Shown in pieces: positions 47,685 through 59,717 of a stretch of 64,000 bases of DNA. The translations under genes and the position numbers were made by a program. Positions within the stretch are counted from its first letter, which is position 1, and each line of letters starts with the position of its first letter. Under the pieces are notes generated by a model, which saw only the letters and a list, made by a program, of their open reading frames with translations, did no database searches and was not told the origin of the DNA. Source of the DNA: Helianthus annuus (lineage: Eukaryota; Streptophyta; Magnoliopsida; Asterales; Asteraceae); the NCBI RefSeq assembly GCF_002127325.2, contig NC_035433.2, forward strand, positions 141,638,760 to 141,702,759, read 5' to 3'.

Positions 47685-49402
47685 TGATGTGTGCTAAACA
47701 GACTATGAAAATTAACTATATTAGACTCTCTAAACTAGACACGACAAAGCTTTAAATTATAGACTCGACCTAAACCACACAGTCGGCAAGTGTACCGATC
47801 AATGTAGTATAACCTAGGAAGTCCGGATATCGAACCACAGGACTCTATGTATCACGCAAATTAGACTCTAACAGACATAGACAGACACGACTAAACTTGT
47901 TTTAATTGTTTAGGGGGGGGGTTACGGAAAATCTAGGAAATCTATATTAAACTACTAAATTAAACTAGAATTAAACTAATACGAATTAAGACTGAGGACC
48001 TTTCTTATATGAGAACGAGACCACCTAGACAAGAATCATGGATTGTTTTTAAGAGATTACCGATTAAGTTAAGTGCACGAGTTATGGAACCGGGATCTTA
48101 AAGTACTAAACCTATTAAAAACCATCGAGGCCCCTCGACCCTTCTCAAGGAGAAACCTGTGGAACTACCTAGGCCGTTAATCCTACCGGTTATTAGACGC
48201 CTTTCTAGTTGTCTAATTATTGTGTAAGTACCCTAATATTGACCTACTCTTTCCCAATCCTAGATCTAGGGTAGTTTGAAGTAATCAGTTTGACTCGATA
48301 GACTAATAAAACCGACAGGTAAACCAAGACATAACCTTTTCCAAGGACTATCTAAAGCAATTCGCCGGGTAAGACCTACCAATAGCCCCTCACTTTCCAG
48401 GTATTAGGACTAGTAGAACACTAAGAATTAGCAAATTATTACCAGTTACTTCTAGGGGTTATTGCGCAATTTCACCCTAAAGAGTGAAGGTTTTCTAACG
48501 TGATATAGACACTCACCGAAACCCTAAACCCTAATATGACTCTACATTGTGATATAGACCGTCACTAAGAATCATATGAAGTAAATAATAACAATAAACC
48601 AACTCAAAGCATGCATACACATCAAACCATTAAATCAAACCTCTTACAAAACACAATTAATCCATAATAATCATGCAAATAACATAAACGGTAAAAACTT
48701 TATTTTAATCCATTCATCAAGTCTAGGTGGTTAATAAATTTAGCCGAGCATGTTAAAATGTGAAAACAAATCAAATATGTCTAGATACGAATTCATCATA
48801 ACTAGTTTCGTAAGAAAAGTCAAGAACAAAGAACTAGAAAACCCGATTAGATCTTCAAGTCTTCTTCACCGAACTCATACCGATGATTCCTAGGCTTCAA
48901 AATCTCCGAAAAGGCTCCAAGAATGCTCAACAATTGCCCCAAGAAGTCCTCCAATCGAAATTAGGGTTTTTTCCAAGTTTAAGATGATTATATATGACTT
49001 TCCATAACAAACCCTTACAAAATTCGTAATAATTGCCAGCCACAGGCTTCTGGCTGGGCGCCACAAGATCAGGGACTGGGTGGTGGGGTGCCACCTTGTT
49101 TTTTTTTTCTCTTGTAACATCTCCAGTCTCTCGCCGGGTGCCAGAAACTTCTCACGGGGTGCCAGAGAGTGATTTTTCAGCTTTTTAACTCTATTTCAAC
49201 TCCCCGACCTTTCCAACATGCTTCAAGACTTGACACTTCAATATTTTGGCTCATTCCACTCGGTTTCTCGCATATTTAAACATCAAGACCTGCGAAACAC
49301 GATTTGATCAATAGTATGCATGTTCTAACGAAAAACAAAACTAAATAGAACGAAAACTATACAAACTGTACACGAATAAAAGATGTATTTTGCAATACAT
49401 CA
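47685..49402 (-). repeat. 5' LTR of the Athila-like element
   Basis: It is 1718 bp and the partner of 39364-41078. It adjoins the primer site at its low-coordinate edge and the target duplication CTACT at 49403. Confidence 0.92.
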
Positions 49403-50279
49403 CTACTCCTGGGCGGTGAAACTTCCAATGGCGAAGCTCTAAGGAGTTTCGTCGATATGATAGGTGGCGAAACTCTAAGGAGTTTCGTCGAGACAAGTTG
49501 TGGCGAATGTCACACCCCAACCGATGGCGGAATCATCGGGGCATGGCACTGAGCGAAACAGATTGTCCAGAAGTTTCCACAACAACTATCATTACTATTT
49601 AGTTTAAATAATACGTCCCATACCGTATCCCAAATAGTAAAACAAATTATTACAGATAACATCTAGTCAAATATTCCATTCCGACAACTCAGAGAGTTTC
49701 CAAAAGTGAAGAGCACGAGCTGGTTGGTCAGAGAGTTTCCAAAAGTGGAAAGAATGACAATGACAGGGCTATTTATAGGCTTCCCAAAGAGGAAAGGGTT
49801 GGCCGATCGGCCAGGCATCCCGATCGGACAGCCTGCTCGATCGGACAGTCCGTCCGATCGGCTGGGCTGTTCGATCGGCTAGGCGCCTGATCGATCAACA
49901 GCCTGTTTCGAGCGTTTGGTGCGACGATTTCTGATATTTCGATTTCGATTGAAGACGATACGAATACGATAGAGTTTCCTATTCAAATTACTTTTAATCC
50001 CAACCACTATATCTACATACAAGCATCTATATTTCACACTATCTTTTCGCCACCATTTATCATAATTCGGTTTCGAATGAGTTTGATTGAGTTTTGAGTT
50101 TTGATTCGATTGATCACCACACATAACATAAAGTAAACATGCACAAGTAACACATAAGGCACACACACACACGTATACTAATACCAGAATTCGTGTAATT
50201 CGAGTTTCGAGTTCGATGATGATTCGATTAGCTTGATTATTGATTGATTAACTTTATCGCATTGATACTTCCTACTATT

Positions 50280-53200
50280 TGTAACACCTCGAAATTTTGC
50301 GTCCAATAATGTATTGACACGTGTCATAAGTTTACATGTGGCATTAAACACTAATTAAAGGACTAAAGTTGACAAACATTGAAAGTATGTAAATTCGAGA
50401 GTTAAAAATGTCAACGAGGGATAAATATACTGTACAGCAACCCTAAATGATGCTCGTACCTTCAAACGAATGAATCATGGTTCGTACGGAACGAATTGTG
50501 GAAGAAAGTGAGAAATTACAAACTACAGGGGCCAAATGTGTCAACATGTTTAAGTTATACCTCTGAGTGACCTTTGGGCATAACCGAGGCTTTGTAATGG
50601 TAACTTACGCTCACTAGAATATACGATATAAATTTCGCGAAGTTCCGTTTTAAAACGAGAAAGTTATGATCAATTTCGTATGCGAGGGGTTAAAGGCGTC
50701 AACAATGAAAGTTAAGACTTTTCGGGTAGTAATTAAACTAATCAGGGACTTAACAACGCGGGTAAAGGTCACGAGGCCCTTAATCGTAAATAAACGAGGC
50801 CCAAAACGCAAAGTTACCCCTTCGAAACCGAAAGGCCAGGGCAATAATTACAAAAGATTTGAAAATCTTGAAATACAGGCCTCAGGCTGGCCGCGTCGAA
50901 GAAACCAAGAAGCTTACGCGGGCCGCGCGGGCAGTGCAGATCCAGGCCCTGACAATAGGATTCAGGCGACCCGCGTAAAGGTTGCATGATCCTTAACGCG
51001 GGCCGCGTCAGGCCGCCAGATGCAGAATACGGGGACAGGAGCACTGTTTGCTGTTTTAACCGACTTATATGGCAATTATGGCATCATGGGCGCCCCCTAA
51101 ACGTCCCCTAGCACTCAGGGACAACTGTTGATCATCCATGAACAATTATAGCCCTAGTTGTAATGATCTTATGCTTCCATTTTCACTATAAAAGGCCATG
51201 TAGTGCACACTTAGTAAACACACCTCAATCTGCTTTCTTGATCACATTTGGAGCTCAAGAGCACTCTTCTAACATCTCTGGTCATGTACCAAGCTTCTGT
51301 AAGTATGCCTAACTCTTTGTGGTTTAGTTTTTACATAGTTATAGCTTGAAAGTCAATCCATCGTAATTAACGATTGACTTTACGATAAATCACAAATGGT
51401 CCAGTGGTTTTTCGAATCAAAGGTAGTTATATGTTGGTAATCATGTGGGCTTTAAACCCCTAAAAGGGCACCCTCTGATTCCCACTCTAACTAGTCCAAA
51501 TGTCGAGTCAAACTTGCTTAGAAAAAGTCAACAGAATGCTATTTTGCGATTTTATGCATAATCAGTAATGTAGATGGCGTGTAACCTGTTTTAACACTCA
51601 TATAACATGATAATAAGTATATTAACTAGTCTAAGCTTGTTTGATCCGACCACTTACTATTTTGACCCGGTTCGGAACCGAAAGTCGCAAAACTTTGACT
51701 TTTGCTTTGACTTCAGTTCTGACCCGTTATGGTATGAATTAGATATGCCTTAGGACTCTCTTAGGACCAGGTTACATGATGGTATCACCCTCTGTGACCG
51801 GTTCATTGTTTATCCGAGTCTTTAGCACATTTCCGTTAAATGCTTAAAAGTTGACCGTAACGCCCTTTTCACTTTAAAAACGAGAATTTTGGACATGTGA
51901 AAGGACCATAACCTTGGTTACTAATTTCTAAGCATGCCCCTAAAATTTCACGTCAATCCGAGGTCTAGATTAGAAGTTATGCTAAATAGCGCAATTACGG
52001 AAACTTTAGTAATTAAACGGCGCATTTAGCATAAAGCCTATCTAAACCCAAATTTCAACACCAAACCTTTTACACACTGATGTAAAATAATATTTTGGAA
52101 TTTTTAAAGATTTTTAATTATTTTTAACCTGCTCATAACCTGCGGTTATGGCATCGGATTCGGTAATTACCGAATATATCCTTTTCGGACATAACTTGAA
52201 TTCTACATGGTCTTTTGACCCGATTCCAGTTGCTACTGATTTTAAATAATAAATAAAGTATTTTGGACTTTATAAACTATTCGGAAAACTCAGATTTCCT
52301 GTAGAACTCAGAAACCTCTTTTATAATCTTTAAAAGTGACCGAAATACCCCTACGGGGCATGTATTGGATTTAAACTCATTACGGGCATTATGGAAGGTA
52401 TCCTACTGATACCACAACCTATTTAGAGCATATTAACTTAGGAAACCTGTGTAGGACTCTTACCCTTACGCCTTTTGCGCGCACGGTTCGGTTTATGTAA
52501 CTAGTTTACATAAACTAGCCGAAACGGGTCAAACCTTATCGTTTTCACTTCAAAATCCAAAGTGTGGTTGTTATACCCATATAAGACAAGTCTTCAAACT
52601 TGTTGGGTCCAAACCACATTCCATTCCCGGTTTTCGCCTTCCACGCGACTAAACCGTATATATCCTTTGAAACTGACCGGTCTAAGCTAAGGCTAAATTA
52701 AAGACCCGTTAGGATTCTAATAGGTTGTTTAAACCTTCGTTCCAGAATAGGAGACCGGTAAAAGAAACTTGCATTTGTTTATTAAGGATATTACTTGCTC
52801 AGGTAAATACTTTTAACTTATTTTCTGTTATACGGGCTTGGGTTACGGTATTTAAAATACCGCTTGGTCGGGCAATTGACCCCAACTCATTAGTAGTCGG
52901 GTATTTTCAATGTGACCCGTTTAAAAATTGGTTTTGTTGGCTTTACGCCTTTGGGAGCTTAATGACCATGTCCCAGATATCCTTGGCATCATTTTACGAA
53001 ATGGCCACGACCCCGACACGCGGGTGTAGGCGTACACCCGACAATGTGTCTATATTATTAAAGGTATAACCGTTGGTTTTCCCGCCACGGCTTTATGCTT
53101 TGTGGTGTGTCTATTAACCTTAAACCCGGCACGACCCGGGCCACCGAACGCATAGTGAACATGTAATTCTTTTACAAGATTTGATTATAAATTATCCCAA

Positions 53201-53608
53201 GTTATAAACAGTTTGTGCCATGTGCATCCAAATCAATTTTATTAAACATTTTACAAGAGTGTCGGTTGAATGTATTTACCAGTGTAAACTGACGTATTTT
53301 CCCCAAAAAGATTAATGCAGGTTCTACACGTAATAGGCTGGCCACTCCTTAGCATCGTTAGAGTCTCGCAAGCTTGGGATGCCAATATCTGTTGAACAAT
53401 TATTTTTCTATCTTATTTTGATCCCCTGTGGATTATATTTCGACGATCGTGATACTTGGATATTACATTCAATAGTTGAAATATATTTATCTTTATGCTT
53501 CCGCTGTGCATTTAAATATTGTGTGGTTTGACTATATTGTTGCCAACTACGTCACGGTAATCCCCCACCGGGCCCACCGGTGAGACACGTGGAAATTGGG
53601 GTGTGACA
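50280..53608 (+). mobile_element. Nested solo LTR of another gypsy element
   Basis: Starts TGTAACACCTCG, ends TTGGGGTGTGACA, and is flanked by CTATT at 50275-50279 and 53609-53613. The uninterrupted right LTR has CTATT once at the same site, which proves the insertion. It holds a TATA box (CACTATAAAAGGCC, about 51184-51197) and no primer site or coding domain. At 3.3 kb it is a very long LTR. Confidence 0.9.
51187..51194 (+). promoter_or_regulatory. TATA box of the nested solo LTR
   Basis: TATAAAAG within CACTATAAAAGGCC, in a position suited to the U3/R border. It supports plus orientation of this LTR. Confidence 0.65.
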
Positions 53609-53878
53609 CTATTTACAGGCGTAAAGCGTTTCGCGTCGATAAACATTCGATTACTTTGATTAATAATACTTACTCCACATAATACAACTAACAGAAACAC
53701 TAACATAGAATAGCCTAACTATAGTCAAAGAAGTCAATCTTGACTTTGACTTTGACATTGACATTCTGTAACACGGGGTGTTACAGCCTCCCCTTGTTTA
53801 GGGAATTTCGTCTCAAAATTAGGCTGAAAGCTGTACAGCACCGTGAATTACCTTGGAGAACTTTCTCTCTCTAGACTT

Positions 53879-56800
53879 TCACTTGAATAACTGCGGATAC
53901 TTCGCCTTCATATCGCTTTCGAGTTCCCAAGTGAACTCGGCGCCTCGTTTGCCTTCCCATCGGACTTTCACGATAGGTATGCGCGAGCGCCTGAGTTGTT
54001 TGGTTTGGCGGTCCATGATTTCGACTGGCTTCTCCACGAAGTGTAGCGTTTCATTGCCTTGAAGGTCATCGAGAGGTACAATCAGATCATGGTCAGCTAG
54101 ACACTTTCGGAGGTTCGACACATGGAAAGTCGGGTGGACATTACTAAGTTCCTCCGGTAGTTCGAGTCTGTAGGCGACTTTTCCGATCCTTTCAAGAATC
54201 TTAAAAGGTCCAATATATCGAGGTGCTAGTTTCCCTTTCTTGCCGAATCTGACCACACCCTTCCAAGGTGATACCTTTAGGAGTACGTAGTCGCCAACGT
54301 CAAATTCAAGGGGCTTGCGTCTTCTATCGGCGTAACTTTTCTGTCTATCTCGGGCTTTCGCCAAGTTGTCTCGAATCTGGAGGATTTTGTCAGTCGTTTC
54401 TTGTAATAGCTCCGGACCGGTTAATTGCGAGTGACCGATCTCGTGCCATACAATAGGCGATCGACATCTTCTTCCATATAGGGCCTCGAATGGTGCCATT
54501 TGTATGCTGGCATGATAGCTGTTGTTGTACGAGAATTCGACTAACGGTAAATATTTGTTCCAACTACCACCGAAGTCTATGACACACGCACGGAGCACGT
54601 CTTCAAGAGTACGGATCGTTCTTTCAGTCTGTCCGTCGGTTTGAGGATGGAATGCGGTACTTAGGTTAAGCGACGTACCGAGCGCTGCTTGAAACGTTTC
54701 CCACAATCGTGAGGTAAACCGAGTATCACGGTCAGAGATGATGTCACGAGGCATACCATGATTACAAATGATCTCTTCGGTGTAGATTGGGGCTAGTCGT
54801 TTTACCTTGTAGTCTTCCCGTATTGGCAAAAAGTGGGCTGATTTGGTCAAACGATCAACTATAACCCAAATGCTGTCGTGACCTGATGGCGTGGGCGGAA
54901 GTTTGGTTATAAAATCCATAGCTATACTCTCCCACTTCCATATCGGAATTGGCGGTTGTTCGAGTAAGCCAGAAGGTCGTTGATGTTCAGCCTTAACTCT
55001 CGCACAAGTCAGGCAACTTCCAACATAGAGAGCGATATCCCGTTTCATGCCCGGCCACCAGTACTTGTAGCGAAGGTCCTGGTACATTTTATCGGCACCC
55101 GGATGAATAGAATATCGGGATTTGTGGGCTTCATCCATTAGAATCTTTCGCAAATCGGTCCGCTTAGGGACCCAAATTCGATTTAAATAGTAGAAGATCC
55201 CATTTGATTTGCTTACAAGCTGAGCTCCATCGTGATAAATCCTCTCTTTCTTCAAGGTGCGTTCATTAAAGCAAGCATGTTGGGCTTCGCGGATGAGGGT
55301 TTCGAGGTCATGCTGGGCTTGGGTATTGCGAATACTGAGCAAATAACTCCGTCTGCTGAGCGCGTCGGCAACAACATTTGCCTTGCCTGGGTGATAACGA
55401 ATCTCGCAGTCGTAATCGTTAAGGAGTTCTACCCGTCGGCGTTGACGCATGTTAAGTTCCTTCTGATTAAAGATGTGTTGTAAACTCCTGTGATCGGTGA
55501 AGATCGTACACTTGGTACCATACAGGTAGTGTCGCCAAATCTTCAATGCAAAAACAACTGCGCCTAGCTCGAGATCATGGGTTGTATAGTTCTTCTCGTG
55601 GATTTTGAGCTGTCGAGATGCGTAAGCTATAACCTTGTCCCGCTGCATGAGAACGCAACCAAGACCAAGGTTGGAAGCATCACAATAGATAATGAAATCG
55701 TTGTTTCTATCGGACAACGTGAGAATAGGAGCATTGCAAAGCATATGCTTGAGGGTTTGAAAAGCAGACTCTTGTTCAGTTCCCCAAACAAAAGGCTTGT
55801 CTTTATGGGTAAAGGCGGTAAGCGGCACAGCGATTTTAAAGAATCCTTCGATAAATCGTCGATAATAGCCCGCTAGTCCGAGAAAAGAACGGACTTCAGA
55901 CGGGTTCTTAGGCGTAATCCAGCTCTTAACTGCTTCAATCTTCACGGGATCGACATGAATACCTTGACTATTAACGATGTGACCCAGAAACTGAACCTCC
56001 TCCAGCCAGAATTCGCACTTGTAGAACTTGGCATAGAGTTGATTCCCCTGGAGTAGCTCGAGAACGAGACGTAGATGTTGCGCGTGTTCGGCTTTCGACT
56101 TGGAATAAATCAAGACATCGTCAATGAACACGATGACGAAACGGTCTAGAAATGGCTTACACACGTGATTCATCAGATCCATGAAAACCACGAGTGTGTT
56201 GGTTAAACCAAAAGGCATAACAACGAACTCGTAGTGGCCGTATCGAGTGCGAAAAGCGGTTTTAGGAATGTCTTCCTCTTGAATGCGCAATTGATGATAG
56301 CCTGAACGTAGATCGATCTTCGAGAAACACTTAGCACCTTGTAGCTGATCAAACAAATCGTCGATGCGAGGTAGAGGGTAACGGTTCTTGATGGTTAGCT
56401 TATTCAATTCCCGATAGTCGATGCACATCCTGAACGACCCATCCTTCTTTTTAACGAAAAGGACTGGCGCGCCCCAAGGAGAGGTGCTCGGGCGAATAAA
56501 GCCTTTCTCAAGTAACTCCTGGAGTTGGTTCGAGAGTTCCCGCATCTCGGATGGCGCGAGTCGATAAGGGGCTTTGGCTACGGGGTTAGCACCAGGAATG
56601 AGGTCGATACGAAAGTCGATATCACGACTTGGCGGTAGTCCAGGAAGATCATCAGGGAACACCTGAGGAAATTCACGGACCACTGGGACGTCTTTGACTT
56701 CGGCCTTCTTTTTCTTTTCCTTCTCCGCTACTACTATGTTGGCCAAGAAAGCTCTGTATTCCTTACGGAGATACTTGCTAGCTTGGACACACGACATGAG

Positions 56801-58525
56801 CTTGAGACCTTTCGAAACAGTTTCACCGTACACGCATAATAAATCACCATTCGCGAGCGAGAATCGAATCATCTTATCAAAGCACATAACTTCAGCATGG
56901 TTTTCGCGAAGAAAGTCCATGCCTACTATGACGTCGAAACTTCCGAGTTGCATCGGAATGAGGTCGATTGGGAAGATATGATTGTTGAGCTCGAGAGTAC
57001 AATCACGGAGTACAGAGTTAACGGCGACAGTTCTTCCAGTAGCGACTTCCACTTCGAATGACGAGGGGAGATAAGAGCGCTTACGACTAAGGAGCTTCTC
57101 GAATTCAAACGACACAAAGCAGTTATCGGCTACAGTATCAAACAAACATGATGCATAAATACCATTCACAAGGAACGTACCATTGAACACGTTGTTGTCA
57201 GCCTGGGCTTGACGAGCATTGATGTTGAAGGTTCTGGCACGGGCTGCTTGTTGCTGCTGCTGAGGCTGATGCTGCTGCTGCTGCTGGGGTTCTTGCTTCA
57301 CAACCCTGTTCGGGTACATGTTTGCAAAGTGGCTAGGGTCACCACAAGCAAAGCAAACTCGAGCTTTGATCGCGGGTGCTTGAGCTACGTGTTGGCCTTG
57401 CGAGGCTGGAAATAGAGCTTGATGAGCAGTGGCAGGAGCTGCGGTGTTTCGGGGACCATAGCGACAATTCACAGTGAAATGACCGTAAAGGTTGCAATGA
57501 GCACAGAAACGACAGGCAAGTCCCACCGGATGATGATATGAGCATGTCGGGCAGAGCGGGTGGGGACCTGTGTATGCACGCTTTGCTGGCGGTGCATTGG
57601 CCACTGGTGCTGGTCGGTGGTGAGACTGCTGCTGAGCCGGTACGGCTTGCAGAGGGGCAGCAGTGGTTGTGACAGCACAGTTCTTGTTGCTGGAGTTGCT
57701 GTTGTTGTGCTTCTTTCTTCGACATGATGACTTGGATGGTTGAGCAGTGGCGGTTTCGGCGGTCGATGCAGTGGTAGCTTGATGCAGAGTCTTGGAGGGC
57801 TTATCCCAGAAACCAGCTTTTACTCGCTTGTCAATGATCTCGGCGGCAAGCAAGTAAGTTTCCTCGATCGATGAGGTTTTCGCGGCGTGAACAAAATCGG
57901 CAACACAATCGGGTAGAGCTCGAATGTACTTCTTGATGGCCATGTCTGACGTCTTGACTTGATCGGGACAGATAATGCTAAGCTGCTTGAAGTGAGCAGT
58001 CAAGGCAGCGTTGTCTCCGTCCTTCTGCTTGATGTTCCAAAACTCGTCCTCCAGCTTTTGGCGTTCATGGAGAGGGCAGAATTCGTCCATCATGATGGCT
58101 TTCAGCTCTTCCCAAGTCAGCTCATAAGCTGCATCATTCCCGCGTTTGTTTCGTTCGGCCGTCCACCAGTCTAGAGCTCGGGACTGGAAAACGCCGGTCG
58201 CATTTAGGGTACGGAGATGTTCTGGACAGCCGCTTTGGCACAGAGTGACTTAAACCGAATCAAACCATTAAAACATGGCGGTAGGGCCATCTTCCCCTTT
58301 AAATTCTTTTGGTCCGCATGCCTTGAACTGTTTGAAGCTGAAAACAGTCTTGTAAGCATCTTTAGGAGCTTCAGTTCGCGACTCCTCAGAAGATTTGCTG
58401 ACGTTTTCATACACATCGCTCACATCTTTTGCCGCTTGCTTGGCGATGATAGCAGCAAGACGGCGGTCTCTCTTTTCTTGGCGGGTAAGAGGGGTTCGGT
58501 GTCCTGATGACGACATGGTCTGCAA
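53879..58525 (-). pseudogene. Tekay-type gag-pol polyprotein with two in-frame stops
   Basis: One frame runs from ATG 58525 (or 58516, MSSSGHR) to the stop at 53879, about 1549 codons. TAA codons at about 58268-58270 and 58250-58252 interrupt gag. After them the frame is open for 1404 codons: gag capsid, a knuckle with its last Cys changed to Tyr ([14 protein letters not shown]), protease with FDTVAD where family members have DTGAD, reverse transcriptase ([10 protein letters not shown]), RNase H (YCDASN, FTDHRS), zinc and DDE integrase ([24 protein letters not shown]) and a C-terminal chromodomain that directs integration to heterochromatin. The RT and integrase acids are intact; the stops and the protease Gly-to-Val change would block particle formation. 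Confidence 0.92.
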
Positions 58526-59717
58526 CAGACATCGTCGTAGGTCTCAGACACAACAATTCGAATCTCACCTCACACGTCTACTACTTACTAAAGCTCAGGA
58601 ACACAATAAAGCACGTATCACATAACACATAGGCACCAAAATCACATAGTCACAGAAGCACATAAGCACGTAGAGTACAGAATCACTTAAGCACATACAC
58701 ATTTAATCACAGAGGTAGTCAGAATACAGAAACCTATCATTCAAGGCTCGCGTGTCGTTCGTATATATCGGTTGCGATTAGCATATCGAGTAGCATCGTA
58801 TAGTCGTATAGCATGTCGAGTAGTATAATATAATCGTATATCATAGCATAATATTGTCCATAATTGCAGCGATTTGTTAGCGCCTTGAGATAGAAGAGCA
58901 ATGCGAGTCGTATGTGTCGATCGAAGTGATAGCAAAAATCGAATAATTCTCCAAAAATTTAAACACATAAACAGATATATACACATAAAAACATATAAAA
59001 TCGACGAATGATCAGAGTAAGCAGTTGCAGTCTCATAATCGAAACACATAAAATCGAGGGATAGATTGTCTGCGACTATTAGACATCGACTACCCAAAGC
59101 GATTCGACTATTCACAATGGACTTGTCGTCTGCGACTATTAGACATCGACTACCCAAAGCGATTCGACTATTCACAATGGACTTGTCGTCACATTTCGAC
59201 TTTCGGGATCGTGTCTCTGCCTCGTTTCATGGGCATTTATCACGCATTCCCTAGGCCATACTTGTGAGTTCAGGTCGTTGGAGTCCGTTGAGGCTTTGGT
59301 GAGATAAAATAAAAATCAGAACAAGTTGTCAAGGTTAGGGTTTCACCCCTAGCTTAGCAACTTCTTCCTTGTTTAAGCAAAAATTGAGGAGATTATTCAT
59401 CAAAATATGGATTTCACTCCTGATTTGGTATAATTCTCCTCGTTCGTTATTGAAAATAATGAGGAAATCATTGATAAATTGATAAAATCAGCATTGACCA
59501 AGCAATTCAGTCGAGAGTTTGCGGCTTTCACACCTAATCTCGACTAAATCGCTTGACTCTATTTGAAAATTCGAGTGCAGTGATAGCGAAGAATAATAGA
59601 ATATAGCACTTACGCTTGGTCTGTTAGTTCCTAACTATAGTCTAGGTCTCTAAGACAGCGACCCGGACTAGGTCGTGTCTAGCCTAATTCCCTATAGTTA
59701 TGGCTCTGATACCAATC
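58526..59717 (-). other. Leader between primer site and gag of the Tekay-type element
   Basis: Untranslated leader of about 1.2 kb, with the primer site TGGTATCAGAGCC (complement of 59702-59714) directly inside the LTR edge. A perfect two-copy 60-bp tandem (59069-59188) is present. No ORF of note. Confidence 0.75.
59069..59188. repeat. 60-bp tandem duplication
   Basis: TCTGCGACTATTAGACATCG and the bases that follow are repeated with a period of exactly 60 bp, in the leader of the Tekay-type element. The copies look identical. Confidence 0.92.

Larger units (their letters stand above)
39364..49402 (-). mobile_element. Athila-like Ty3/gypsy element carrying only gag and protease
   Basis: Two LTRs (39364-41078 and 47685-49402), target duplication CTACT (39359-39363 and 49403-49407), an Athila-type primer site TGGCGCCGTTACCGGGGA (complement of 47661-47678) and a purine-rich tract reading AAGTGTGGGGATG next to 41079 frame a complete 10 kb insertion. 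Gag and protease lie at 44684-47504. No reverse transcriptase, RNase H, integrase or env is present anywhere in the 3.6 kb that follow. It must have relied on enzymes of a partner element. The two LTRs differ at about two dozen sites by eye (roughly 1.5 percent), so it is young. Confidence 0.9.
49508..53785 (-). repeat. 3' LTR of the Tekay-type element, deleted and interrupted
   Basis: It matches the right LTR at both ends, but about 1.84 kb equivalent to 59904-61747 is missing at about 49694. The 3.3 kb solo LTR 50280-53608 is inserted in it. A promoter-like CCTATAAATAGCC lies on the minus strand (complement of about 49769-49781). Confidence 0.9.

Noticed and set aside
50666..50989. 107-codon open frame in the nested solo LTR
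   Set aside because: No known motif, no intron or domain structure; LTR interior.
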